This document shows positions 51,361 through 62,981 of a stretch of 64,000 nucleotides of DNA, piece after piece. Location: the NCBI RefSeq assembly GCF_021155765.1, contig NC_060106.1:5959501-6023500 (forward strand). Reading direction: 5' to 3'. The notes below the pieces were generated by a model. It saw nothing but the letters and a program-made list of their open reading frames with translations. It made no database searches and was not told the DNA's origin. Positions within the stretch are counted from its first letter, which is position 1; each line of letters starts with the position of its first letter. This DNA is from Diprion similis (lineage: Eukaryota; Arthropoda; Insecta; Hymenoptera; Diprionidae). A program made the translations under genes and the position numbers.

Positions 51361-53627
51361 TCACTTCCGTTGCTGCTGTCCTTGGCGCATGTCCTGTAAT
51401 TGCAAATAGCAAAAATTAATATCGTGAAGTCAATTGGTAAATTACACGCAAATCGTATAAATCTAAAGTAAACCTCACAATGAAAAGAAAGCAACATATT
51501 TCCGTACATAATACTTTTTTAGGCACGATTCTAAATAGGTGTGGTTAATACGTATTTTCATCGTGGAAAATGTCACCCTGTAAAAAGAAATTCTCATCCA
51601 CGTCATAGCATTTCGTCACTTACACTGTCATTGCCCAATATTTTCCAACTGTGTGCATGTGTGTGTATAAATAATGTATACTAAATCCCAGGAAAACGGG
51701 TTTAACGATTTGGATAAAAGTTGTATGAAAAATCAAGTTGTGGGTTAAGATAACCCATAAAAATATTTATGCTTCCATCGCTGCTAGTTACAAAATGGCG
51801 ATTTATGACCTTTTCAATAATTATTTCGTGTATCTTAAATTATTAAAAGATTGGCTTGGCTGACTAGGGTGAAATTTTAGTGTTATATGAAGTATTCAGG
51901 AGAAGTGTCAATAAACTTTTGAAATTTCTATTACTTCCAGTTACATATATCCTAAATTCTGAATGAACTGCTAAATCGATTCGATTGAAATTTGAGAAAT
52001 AAAATCGCCTATTTAAAACAATTCCAAAAAATGTCATTCAGCGTAACTAGTGGCGTCATACTACTTCCGGGTATGAAATTGTGGCAAGTCGTTTAATCTG
52101 CATTTTGCACCTGGAGTAGTGTTCTTTCTCTACAACTATTATGCAACACTACAGAAAATTAACTTTTTTTAGAAACTGTTCAATAATCAAAGAAAATTAT
52201 GAACTGGCTCACAAAAACGAATTTTAAAGCTAATAATATCAGTTGTAAAATCATTGTCCTTGTATGCGACTAAATTTTTGTTCTCGTCTGTTCTTGCGGC
52301 AATTGGACAAAAAAGGTATTTGTCAAATTTGAGCAATTCAAACTTGAAAATCGTTTATTATTATAAAAAAAAAACCATCACAAATAAATTTGGAAAGTAT
52401 CATTTAAAAGTGAGGGATTTTGAATTTTATGACACTGTTGAAAAATAACTTTGCGCAGAGTAGAACCTTACTTTGTCTGGATGTTCTATTGTCCGAACAA
52501 CACAAAAACGAAATGTCAGTGAATGCTCACTCACAGATATTTTTATGTGTTACATGAATATGATTGAATGCCTAATCGCATTGCCAAGTGTATCATCAAT
52601 TTAATTTTGCCAGTTGGATAATCAAATTAACATCCTTTAAAACCATGAAATAAAGAACAAGAAAACAAGAGTTTTTGGTTGAACCAAACAGGCATCAACA
52701 TAGGTCTACCAATTATTTGTCGTTTCAATTGATAATCGCATTGTTTTCAATTGATAATGCAAATCTCCAAAAAAAGTCCCGAGTCTAAGTCGAGCCTGAA
52801 TATAAGTCAGGTACGCTTATTGAGGGTAAAGTCGGTTACCAAAAACCTCAACTTATATTCGGGCCAATACGGTAATAGTTACCCTGGGGAAGTTGCGCTG
52901 TGGTGGAGTACGAATACGTCGTGCTTCCTTGGACCTGTTGCGAACAACCTTGGAGTGAATGGCACAGGATACACAGTAGTGCAACTTGGCGTAGAGTTTG
53001 GGTAGCTGGTAGGCAGAGTAAACGCTAGCCTCCGTGATATCCCTGACCGCAGCAGCTTCGACGATGTTACGAATAACAAACTTCTTTATCGCCTTGTCCT
53101 TTGGAACGCAACGGGCGCAGTTGGTGCAACGAACAGGATTGACGTGTCCACGGCCGTGCTTTGCACGTCCACCATTTCGGCGTTTGCAGGTCTGTATTGA
53201 AAGGGACAATCAGTAGTTAAATAATTATGCGTGATTTAGTAATCGCAGTGAAACCATCATGATTGCTTTGACTATTGCGAGTGTTCACGTTCAAATTGAA
53301 ATTCGGTATGAATCGAGATTTTCTAAAGTGAGGTCGAGAGTGACGATGGCATGAAATTGATGCATTTGTAATTGTAAAATAGGAACCGCAGAGGTTAACA
53401 TAAAGATTGCGTATTCCTCATATAACGCCATGCCGCAAAGTCCACATGGTGTGATGTGATTGACGTTGAGTTTGTGGTTACTGGAAAAATTTTAGGAAGG
53501 CTGTTCAGGTGTCTTTAGCACGTGTTAAAAAAATTTTCCTAATGTGATGGCATAATACTTGGATTTATACACCGGTAAATAAATAATATTATGTGATATA
53601 TGAAGAAGGACTGAATTTGGTTACCAT
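51361..53627 (-). CDS. RpS26: Ribosomal protein S26 (eS26)
   Basis: Three coding exons close in frame to 114 aa: 53625-53627 (ATG only, donor GTAACC), 52883-53191 (acceptor AATACAG, donor AGG|GTAACT) and 51361-51393 (acceptor [17 protein letters not shown] then TGA). eS26 is a small-subunit protein near the mRNA exit channel. The zinc-binding cysteines are present (C23 and C26 in RCTNCARC; C74 and C77 in HYCVSCAIH), as is the near-invariant [20 protein letters not shown]. The length equals that of the usual insect protein, and the end FPRDM..QRK fits insect S26. Residue 3 is Cys where Lys or Arg is usual. A start exon holding only the ATG after a pyrimidine-rich 5' UTR is typical of ribosomal protein genes. 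Intron 2 (1489 bp) carries repeat-like sequences. Confidence 0.96.
51779..52055. mobile_element. Possible MITE remnant in RpS26 intron 2
   Basis: CGCTGCTAGTTAC at 51779-51791 faces GTAACTAGTGGCG at 52043-52055, an inverted repeat matching at 11 of 13 bases and enclosing AT-rich non-coding DNA. A perfect small hairpin (GGGTTA/TAACCC) lies just outside, near 51742-51756. No target duplication is clear. Confidence 0.35.
52793..52865. repeat. Short inverted repeat in RpS26 intron 2
   Basis: AGCCTGAATATAAGTCAGGT (52793-52812) is the near-complement of ACCTCAACTTATATTCGGGC (52845-52864), with a 32-base spacer. It begins only about 18 bp from the exon 2 donor. It looks like a remnant of a small transposon end pair. 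Confidence 0.5.
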
Positions 53628-53700
53628 TTTGCCACACTTCCCAGCAAAGAGAAACCGGAGATGCTGTCTGTCTGTTGGATTCGGAATAGCAGAATCGGAC
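53628..53700 (-). promoter_or_regulatory. RpS26 5' UTR with a TOP-like pyrimidine tract
   Basis: Upstream of the ATG (context GGCAAAATG) the minus strand reads TTTCTCTTT at 53646-53654, a plausible terminal oligopyrimidine start of the kind used by ribosomal protein mRNAs for growth-dependent translation. The exact start site cannot be fixed from the sequence. Confidence 0.45.
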
Positions 53701-56019
53701 CATCGTCAAATCAGCGTACTTCCGTCTCAGTAGCATTTAAACAACAATTTCAATTTTCAAATGACAATTCTGTTATCACATGTCTGATTAAATTCTAACA
53801 TCAGTAAATATAATGAAGGGATGCAGAAATCGCACTCAATTATGGGTTGAAATTCAAAGCTGACTCGAGTAGTTTTTACGCGCGCTTCTCTCGAGTCGCT
53901 CGTAAAAATCAGACGAATCTGTCGTGGCGTCATGCTCATGATCAAATAATGTCATATCTGCGACTTGGTGAAAAGACCTACTTTCACGAGAGCATCTCCG
54001 CCGATGAAGATTCCTGTGAAATTTTTCCTGTATTCAACAATAGGTACTCCGCTAAGCATAAAAGAAGAGCATCGTCTGCCGCCCTGAATTCACGGTACAA
54101 AAGTTTTGAGCATGTAATGGATTAGAATTATTTCTGAGACCTATTTTCAATCCTATACAGAGTGCCCCATTTTAATCAATCCAATCGAATGTCTCGAAAA
54201 CCTGTATTGTCAGTCAAAACTTTCTTGGATTAGCCACTGGAGTCGGGCGCTACAATCGGCCAGAAACGTAGCGCGCTGGCTTTCAGATTTGTCTCATATT
54301 ATCATTTGTCAGTCGAGCTCCAGACATGGTGACGACCAGAAGCGCTCCAGCCACTGAATTAGGTTTGTAAGTATTGAAGGCAAAGGGGGGGAGACCGTCA
54401 AATCGAAGTTGAATACGAATAAGCGTAGATAGACATCAGAGGCGTCGGGTTCCCTTCGTCGTGAACACGGAGGTGTTCATGTGACCGAGTTGGGATCCCA
54501 GCGTCTGAGTATGAGCAGATTGCACATATCGAATCGACCATTGTTGCGGATTGTTGTCATCGCTGAAAAAAGGCTTAACCGTTCCCGTGGCTGATTAAAT
54601 TATATAGACAAGTTTTTTGTTTCGAGACGGGTGTAGATGTGAACGCCGGAGCCCCTAATACCACGATTAATTGATAAGTTAGTGGTGGCGGCGTGGATTT
54701 AAAAATGCCATGTGACGCCAGCGTGTGTCCATGCACATTTCGAATTTGAACCATATGTATGGGAGACTCTTGATCGCGAATCAAGGCATATCGATACATG
54801 GCGGCGTATTATAACAATTCTGTGATACGTGTGTACGCCACATTGTAAAGAATTATGAACTAATTATAAAATAAATAGTACATTGTGTACCAAGGAGGCA
54901 AAGTAGGTCTTTTAACACCGAGTATATTGCACTGCTTTCGTGGTGTACACAGTGCTTTAACAACGCAAGCATGTTAATTGACAAGGTTTTTAATGCAAGC
55001 AGTATTTGAGCACTTTAAAGAGTTGAAAGTGTCTTTATTTATACAATATCGCTAAAATGGTCACTTTAAGTACCGAATACCGGAATTAAAACCGATCGCA
55101 GCGTATTCGGACTGCGTGCAATCGATTCCGCTCACAAAATTACGCCAATAGACATAATTCGTCAAAGAATAATCGGTAAATCATTTTCAAACTTTACAAA
55201 ATTGATAGAAATACCCAAAAAATTATATAATTAAAACTCATGTGAATTAACCATTTACGAAATTACTGTCAAACTACCGTAAAGTGCCAGTTAACTAACT
55301 GTATGAAGGCACACATTATTAGCAAGTGCAATCACCTGAGTGACACAAATCGACAACAGAATCAATTGCTGATCACTTACAATTCCGAGTAGTAAATGCA
55401 TCACACTAACTCGTTGCATCAAAACACAAATCAGTCATCTTTGATTCGGTTGTCACGTCGGCCAGCCATGCATTACGTCAATAAAGAATAATCACGAATG
55501 ATCGTGTTCGCATTCATCAATTAGCTTAACAAGTTGTCTTTAATCAAAACTTACTGTGCAAACACACATATTTTAGGAAATTTTAATCGATCACCACGTC
55601 AATCTGTTGCAAAATTTACTATACACATTATTGATCACGTTAGAAAACTAAGCCATACGCACTAGGAGTACGATGTTAATTAAACACATGGTAAATAACA
55701 ATTAAAATGTACATTCAGGCGTCATAGTAATGCATAGGTATAATTAATGAATGAATTCTCTTCATTTCCATAATCAAGAACACGAAGTTCTATGCAATTT
55801 TTTCGCTCAAATTGTTTCAAGTACGTCCAGTCCGATAAAAATATTTTACTTGAATTTTTCACATGTTATTTAAAATTAAATATAGCTCAACAGAAAGATA
55901 ACATGATAATTCCTTATAATGTACAAAAATAGAATTAAAACTTCGGCACGATTTCGAAATTCAAGATGTACGTTGAACTGTTTAAAAATTAATGACAGTG
56001 CACAACTGAATGAAAAATG
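53701..56019. other. Gene-free stretch between RpS26 and the ZAD gene
   Basis: No supportable gene is present. A 92-codon frame at 53847-54125 lacks an ATG at its start. The segment from about 54150 to 54540 is richer in GC and begins CAGAGTGCCCCATTTTAATC, which looks like a dispersed-repeat terminus. The stretch 54900-56000 is AT-rich and contains the 3' UTR of the zinc-finger gene at its right end. Confidence 0.45.
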
Positions 56020-58994
56020 TTAAAGTTTCTGCGCTGCAGCACCATATCCATCAATTTGCAAATCTTCTTGCACTGTTTTCCTGCGGGGAAAACTCAGGCG
56101 AACTTCACCATTCGCATGTCTCGCACGATGCCGTTTCATGTCTCCTAATTGTGTGAATCTAAATAAACAGATGTCACAAGCATAGGGACGTACTCCGTCG
56201 TGAATACGCATGTGCACATTGAGATGCGCTTTCCTCAAGAAGCGTTTGCCACATTTTGAACATGGATGCTTCCGTTCTTCATTGGGAACATGTATTTGCA
56301 CATGGGTTGTCAAGTTCTGTTTGTAACTGCAACAGGAGATTAAAATTTTTTCTTTTACCCTGTTTTGATAGCAGAAAAATGTAAGAATTTTGTCAATTTG
56401 AATGAAAAAAGTTTTGTTGTAATCACGTGTGATTTACCTGAAGCATTTACCGCAGTGCTCACATACATAACTTCCCTTTTTATGACGTTGAACATGAGCC
56501 CATCTGGCAGTGTAGCTTCTGTAATTTAAAAGATTTAATAAAATTAATTATCAATACAAACGAGTAAAATTAGTAAAGAAGATAGAATAATGACAGTAAA
56601 TATACCTGAAAGTCTTATCGCACAAATTACAACTGTAGGGTTTTTCACCAGTGTGAATGCGTTCGTGATCAAGAATCGACTGATTGGTGGCAAGTTGTTT
56701 CCCACAAAATCTGCAAACGTAACAACTACTACTGTATTTTCTTGCAGGATTTTTTAAATTTACTTCAATTTCGTGAACGTCCTGCATGTGATTAGTAAGT
56801 AGCCGTACAGTTTGGAATATTTCTTCACATTGAGAGCACTTATGGCCAAAATGTTTCGTTCTATGAGCCTTCTATAAAGTTGAAAAAATAAAAATCAGTT
56901 CATTCACTGCTTGTTACGTGCAAAAGTTTACCGTCAAAATTGCCTCGACTTTTATCTTACCATGTTTGATGAACGATGAAACATACGACCACAAACATCG
57001 CATTGGTGAGGTCGAACTCCTTCATGAACAGATTGATTGTGTTCTCTCAATCTGACTCTGTCTCTAAAAGATCGATTGCATAGGGTGCATTTGAATTTGT
57101 CCCAGCATTCTGGATCATGTACCTAAATAATTAAACACTATAATTAATTATTATAATGCTTACATCACTCAACAACTTGTGCAGCTTTCATATCCTTTTG
57201 ACTAAGAAGTAACAGCTTTTCTTCAAAAATAATACTCACATTTCTATGTTTCTGGTAAAATTGTTGGTCCACAAATACTTTAGGACATGCAACACATTTA
57301 TATACAGTTACATCGGGGTCGTCCAACATTTCCTTTTTATGTTTCTGAAATGTCATGTTACAACTTCAGTAACAGATTGGCGAAAATTAGTTCTATTGTT
57401 CAGTCTCAATTTTTAATATCTATTAATTCCAATACAGCACAAAAAAAGCACTAAATATCTGAATAAAACATCTCGTTACGTAACATTTAGTCAAATATGT
57501 CAAAATGATGACTCACCCTTAGATGATACGTAAGTTTGTGATGTGTTGAAAAACTGTTTTTACAATACTTGCAGGAATGAACAGAAAACTTTCTAGGACA
57601 TGCCTTATCCATGTGGTGTTGCCATTGAGAACTGTTTGAAAATATTTTATCACACATGTCGCATACAAATCTTAAGTTAACTTTTTTGTACATATTATGA
57701 GCCATCCGTTTGTGTAAAAACAAGTCATAAATTGAATGACACCGTACTTGGCAGGTATGGCATCTGGCAATTTTTCTTCTGTGAATATTGTAATGCTTAG
57801 AAAGCAGCTTGGAATTTTCTACGGTAATTTTGCATACTTTGCAGATTACTTCCAGAGAATTTTTAGCCAGTTTTTTTTCTGGGATCACAGCCTCTGATGC
57901 AGTGACTAAACGTTCCTCGTGAATATCTGATAAATCCATTGATTCAGGTTTATATGTGTCTGGTGAATTGTCAGTTTGTAACTTTGGATTCGTGCAGTCT
58001 TCACAGGTTGTGATTTCTCCGAAATGACTGGTTTCTTTGTGCGCCAATAGATCTGTGGACTCTCGGTAACTATTGTCGCAAAAATTACATGGCCATTCTA
58101 ATAGATGATCCTCTTCAATGTGGGTATCAAATACATTCATATCCTCAAATATCTTGTCACACAAGTCACATTTTATCGGAACCTTTAAACTTTCGTCAAA
58201 GTCTTCTATGTATTGCTTAGATAACTGACTACTATCTATTTTAACTGTAACTTCTTGTACTATTTCCTCTGCATCACTTTTCGCATCAAAACAATCTGGT
58301 TTATTTAATGCTGCTAACTGTGATCGCAGAAGAGTATCAGTTTTTATAGAATCAACAATTAGTTTATAACTAATGTTCAAGTAATAAAAGCAGTTTTGGC
58401 ATACAAATAATGGTAACTCATCAGTCATCAGTACCTGTAAAGAATATAATGTTAGATAAGTAGGCTGAGTGCGCTTTTAATTTAACGATTCAATGGAATT
58501 TCGGTGGCAAGTTATGTTAATTCATTCAACGCGCGAAGCTCAAGAAATAATTTTGTTATTTTACAAAATGTACTTTAATATGAGCTTAAAAAGGAAAATT
58601 AGTTTTTTCACACATTTTTTAGCATAAAATTATGAATAATGGCGATTTTATCTGATGTGCACAAATAATGAAGTCAAAACTCTTTGGAAAGTTACATAAA
58701 TTGATCTAATCAAGAAGGCAAAAAAAGAGTCCTGAGATTTCAAATTTTACAATATTTATGTAATTGAAAAATAATTTAGTGGTATCTAAGACTTTCCCAG
58801 TTACCAAACATTTTTCTGGTCTGGATAAAAGTTTTCAAAGGCTCGCTCACAATTATAGGCAGACATCTGCTTATTTTTTCAGCCACTGCAGAATTCTTGT
58901 CAGCAAAAATTGGAATATGTCCTAAACCAGTTTTGGCGCACAAACGGCACATTTCCACTATTCCTTCTTTCTCTTCGTCAGCTGTCCCTTCCAT
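56020..58994 (-). CDS. ZAD domain plus multi-C2H2 zinc-finger transcription factor
   Basis: Seven exons join in frame to 660 aa: 58851-58994, 57517-58434, 57240-57344, 56961-57122, 56606-56871, 56438-56518 and 56020-56326. The N-terminal ZAD is split over the first two exons: CRLCAK (C17, C20) and FVCQNC supply the four zinc cysteines, and the domain usually drives dimerisation in arthropod factors. About 15 C2H2 fingers follow. Several lie across exon junctions (CKYCKNSFSTHHKLTY + HLRKH; CDVCGRMFHRSSNM + KAHRTKH), which supports the splice model. Examples are YSCNLCDKTF, YVCEHCGKCF and HPCSKCGKRF. Linkers near the end include HTGEKPY, typical of DNA-binding arrays. The start ATG at 58994 follows an acceptor at 59008, so the 5' UTR is interrupted; a matching donor (CAG|GTAACC) ends an upstream exon at 59176. 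The DNA target and a one-to-one orthologue are not identifiable by eye. Confidence 0.92.
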
Positions 58995-59008
58995 ATTGCG
59001 ATTACTGT

Positions 59009-59175
59009 CTGAAACATTGTGAGAATAAAAAATGAACAAAACTTCTGCGCGAAATGTTTTAAATGCCATCATGATACATAAAATGTAATTTAGAAATACT
59101 TTTTAGCAGCTGAATGTAATTGCTTGTAAAACTGGGAAGATATTCGCATTTTGTTTTGGCGAGTGTGTCGGTTAC
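59009..59175 (-). other. Likely 5' UTR intron of the ZAD zinc-finger gene
   Basis: On the minus strand CAG|GTAACC (donor at 59175) is followed by a pyrimidine-rich tract and TTTCAG (acceptor ending at 59009), 14 bases before the ATG. If unspliced, the frame would extend upstream through an implausible hydrophobic stretch, so splicing is the better reading. Confidence 0.55.
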
Positions 59176-59499
59176 CTGATCAATGTGAACTTGTGGAGCA
59201 CTCAGTAGACGCCACAGCGTAGACGTGAATCCTTGCTTAAATTAAATTGTGAAAAGTGGCGTCACAGCCTGGGTAGGATTTCAAGTAGTTTTCTGACACA
59301 TGCAAAAGCTATCAGCAAAAAATCTGCCAAACAATATGGACATGAAGCTATAATTCAGGCAGTAATCAAAGATCACTTTGGCAATCTTCACAGCAGTATT
59401 CTTATACTGAGACGAGATTGTTGTGTAAACAATGAAAAAACAACAGTGCGAGGAGATATTCTGTCTCTGGTTGTGAGCAAAGCTATTGAAGCGTAATTA

Positions 59500-60654
59500 A
59501 AAGTAAGTAAAGACAAGTCATTCTTTGATTTACGTGAGCTACGGATCTACGAAATCTCGCATAATGTGGTCGTATGTTGATCTAATTTTTGAGGTTAGAA
59601 TAGGTAAGGTTGTTTTGATAGGAGAAAAATATCCCGCTGGATATGTTATAATTCGTTGTAAAATTAATTAACGTGATGCGATTATTATCACAAATACGAT
59701 AAAAAGGTTTCATCTAAGAAATTTTTTATGTAACTGAGCACAACGTAGAAACGATTGTTAAAGCGTCTACAGGTTATGTTCTGACGTTTTTGTAAATATG
59801 TTGTTTTTTTTCTAATATACATACTTAATAGCTACTCATTCAATATTCGAACAAGAATAATAGTATTTATTCTTCAATTTTTATTGGCCTATAAATTTTT
59901 TTATCATATGTTATATACTTTTTATTTAAAGTAAATATCAACTTGAATCGCCTCCAATTGATGATTCCGTATATTATCGACACAGGTACGATGAATTCGA
60001 ATATTCGATTATCGATAGTCGATTACACTTTTCACCAACGACGAAGATCAGGCTGAAGCGAGGAAATACAATAACATTTATAATTTACTTTTAGTTGCAG
60101 AAAGCATTTTGTATTCAAAATCCAATACGCAATTCTGAACAAAAACACTCCAACAGATTTTCATTTGACGCAGAAATAAATAAATGGCACGGATTTCACG
60201 TGATTGTAATAGTAAATTCGGAAAATTCGTACAGCTTTTTTATGCTGCGTCAAATGAAAATGTATTACAAATTGAAATAAAATACAAAACTATGAAACTA
60301 AAATAACAATTCGATTCAAAAAAATTAATTTTACACCTGGAAAATATGTACTACAATAACAACAACTATGTTATAACAATCAGGCAAAAAAAACTCTTTT
60401 TTACTGCTAAAAATAGTACTTTTAGCAAAATTAATTTGGTATTCTTAGATAATTAACATTATTTTGATTATACATATAAACAGTATAATAACTGAAATGA
60501 ATATTGAATTATTTTGAGAATGGTATTGAATAACAATATTAACGACAAAAGTTCAAAACTAAGGTAACGACGTAGGTTCAAACGTAGGGTAAAGTATGTA
60601 GAAAAAATCCTTCTGATTATGTGAGGTCGATTCTTACGATTAAAACATCTGTAG
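59500..60654. other. Gene-free AT-rich stretch
   Basis: I see no conserved exon. It holds the 3' UTR of the gene at 60655-61891 near its right end and otherwise only short chance frames. Confidence 0.5.
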
Positions 60655-61891
60655 TCACTTTAACTGTCTGCCATGTTCCTTTGATAAATGACGTCTCAAA
60701 TGATATGGTTTTTTATAATTGTTCGAACAAAACTTACAATGGTAAGGTCTTTCGTTGGAATGAGTGGATACACTGTGATAAAAAAGGTCCCATCGGCCTG
60801 CGCATGCTTTTTTACAAAATTCACAAATAAACCTTTCTTCTACTTTTGTTCTGTGATTTTCGTGATTCAATTTTTGTAAAGCTAAAACGGAGTTTTTATA
60901 AATTTCCGCTTCAACCTTGCTGCTTTTCACATGACCTGACAAATGTGATTCCAACTTACTTAACGATGATAGTGACTTTTTACAGGCGCCACATTTGAAC
61001 GGATGTTTTTTTTCTTTTCTTTTCTTTCTGTCCTTACACTTTCGCGATCGTTTCTTATAAGGGCTTTCCATTAAATTATTATTCAACGTGCTAACAATAT
61101 TATCTACGTTTTGTGACGTTACACTGACTGAATTTGAAACAACTAGCTTTGCATTTAGATCTGGTGGTTGAATGTCCAAAAAGTCGTTATTTATTTTTTT
61201 CTCATCTTCTTGGACCTCGTTCGTATCTTCGTTAGTATCTAGTTCGTTTGCTACTTGATCAACAGTAGAATCTGCGGATGTGGAATTTTGTGCCCATATT
61301 ATTTCACAGTCCATTGAATCTATGCAGTATTTAGTTTCTTCACTTGAATCTTTGACTTCATTTGCCTTTTCACCGTCTAGTAGATTGCAAAACTTTACCT
61401 ATAAAGGAGAAACATGAGGATGATCAATTAAAATGATTTTTTAAAAGTATTTAATACTTTTATCAATCCTATAAAACACCTAAAACCATCACGATGACAT
61501 TGTTTATCTTGAAATTACTTACATCTGGGGAGTAATTCCTCTTCAGTCGCGACTGCATCTCTTGGAAAAGTCTAATTTCTTCTGTGGCATAACTTGGATA
61601 CTCTGCTTTTAGATTCGCACAGGTGCAGCGATGAAAAGTACAAGCCATTCGAGAGGAAGAGTAAGAATTCCTCTTACAACAATCACTCCCATTTTCAGCC
61701 CTGTTCACAATTCTGCGATTCTGAGGATATTTTTTTACATTGATTTTACACGGCTACAAACATTTTAAAAACTACTGTATCAATTTCCTTCTTTTGATTG
61801 ACATACTCACTATTTTCGGCATACTTTCATACAACACGTAACAATCAGCAGACGAGGCAGCAGTTTTTGACGGCATGGTCTCAGATGACAT
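60655..61891 (-). CDS. C2H2 zinc-finger protein (three C-terminal fingers)
   Basis: Three exons join in phase 0: 61811-61891 (ATG; MSSETMPSKTAAS), 61523-61753 and 60655-61398, giving 351 aa. The middle exon encodes a Cys-rich segment (CCKRNSYSSSRMACTFHRCT), followed by a predicted helix (EEIRLFQEMQSRLKRNY). An acidic, low-complexity region (about 130-190, with EDEKKINNDF) precedes a Lys/Arg block (KKRSRKCKDRKKRKEKK) that could be a nuclear localisation signal. Three C2H2 fingers then follow: FKCGACKKSL, FICEFCKKAC and YHCKFCSNNY, the last ending at HLRRHLSKEH near the C-terminus. This suggests a nuclear DNA-binding protein. I do not recognise an orthologue; the N-terminal Cys cluster does not fit the ZAD consensus well. 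It neighbours the ZAD gene on the same strand, so a shared duplication history is possible but not shown. Confidence 0.85.
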
Positions 61892-62981
61892 GATTTTTTT
61901 TTACTGCAACACATAGATAAGAAAAATCCCATAAACAAACAAAATTTAGTGGCCCTTGCTTTTTTTGTAATTCAATATTGAAATAATATGATAAAGTAAG
62001 ATCATATGCAGAACGTTCGTGCAACTGTGCATTTTCGAATCAAGTTTAAACGAGCAAAAGATGTTAGATTTCACACTGCAAAAATATAAAATGTACGTTT
62101 CACTCACTAACTACAGAACGAAAATAAAATATTGTTCAAATGCTCGAGTAACAGCCGAATGAATATCAAATTGATGCGTATCACACGATAAATCAATGCC
62201 AATGTTAAATTTTACGCTTAGAGGCGGAATTTGTATAACGAAGCAGTAAACCGAATGACGATGCGGATGACAGATGATTTGCGAATGTGCATATTGAGCT
62301 ATTTTAAATTACCCCAGTCAGCAAGTCTATTCCGGTGTATTCTTTCAATCTTCCCAGTCACATTTCACTTTCACAGAGAGATGTTCTGAATAATAACTCT
62401 GGTTTGTGTTGCTATGTGCAATTAAATATGAACCAATTGGATATCTTTAAATTTCGAATATAAAAAAATTTTGGAAATTTTACTTCAGCAGCCAATCTGT
62501 TCATCAATTAAACTACATAACATGATTTTTATGATTGTACAATTAAATTCAAAGTGCAAAACTTTTCACCATATACTATGTAGTTTTGTCAAGGGTAATC
62601 AAATATCGAAGCGCGATTAGACTAGTTTCATTCAATAAGCACTATATTGAAATGACAATAATTATTAATTTCTTAAGTGAATTCTCGAAGGAAAATAAAT
62701 CCGTCGACAAAGGTCGAATTTTTCATTTGCTACGTTTGTTACATTTCATTCTATCTACCAGAAACTGGCATTTATGACTTTTCTGAAATTTATCTCAATT
62801 TCTTCTCGAGTTATGAATTTTTAAAGAAATTGCCTGTTTAAATTTTTCGAATGGATATAACTTGGAAACAAAGTGATCTGAAAAAAGTTGAAATATATTT
62901 TTTTGCAATCGAGAGTCGTAGTTTTATAACAAAAATGTTTTAAAATTATACCCTACAAAAATTTTCAACTATTTTTATTTT
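61892..62981. other. Gene-free stretch, including the upstream region of the zinc-finger gene
   Basis: This AT-rich DNA is not coding as far as I can tell. The promoter of the 61891 gene is presumably in the first few hundred bases, but no core element stands out. Confidence 0.5.

Noticed and set aside
53205-53262. C/D snoRNA-like boxes at the 3' end of RpS26 intron 1
   Set aside because: ATGATGG and CTGA are present with a short pairing, but the interval overlaps the branch-point and acceptor region, the C box is imperfect, and the spacing (about 50 bases) is too short to be convincing.
53847-54125. 92-codon frame between RpS26 and the zinc-finger genes
   Set aside because: It begins at TTG, the preceding ATG is closed by an immediate TGA, and there is no homology or splice support.
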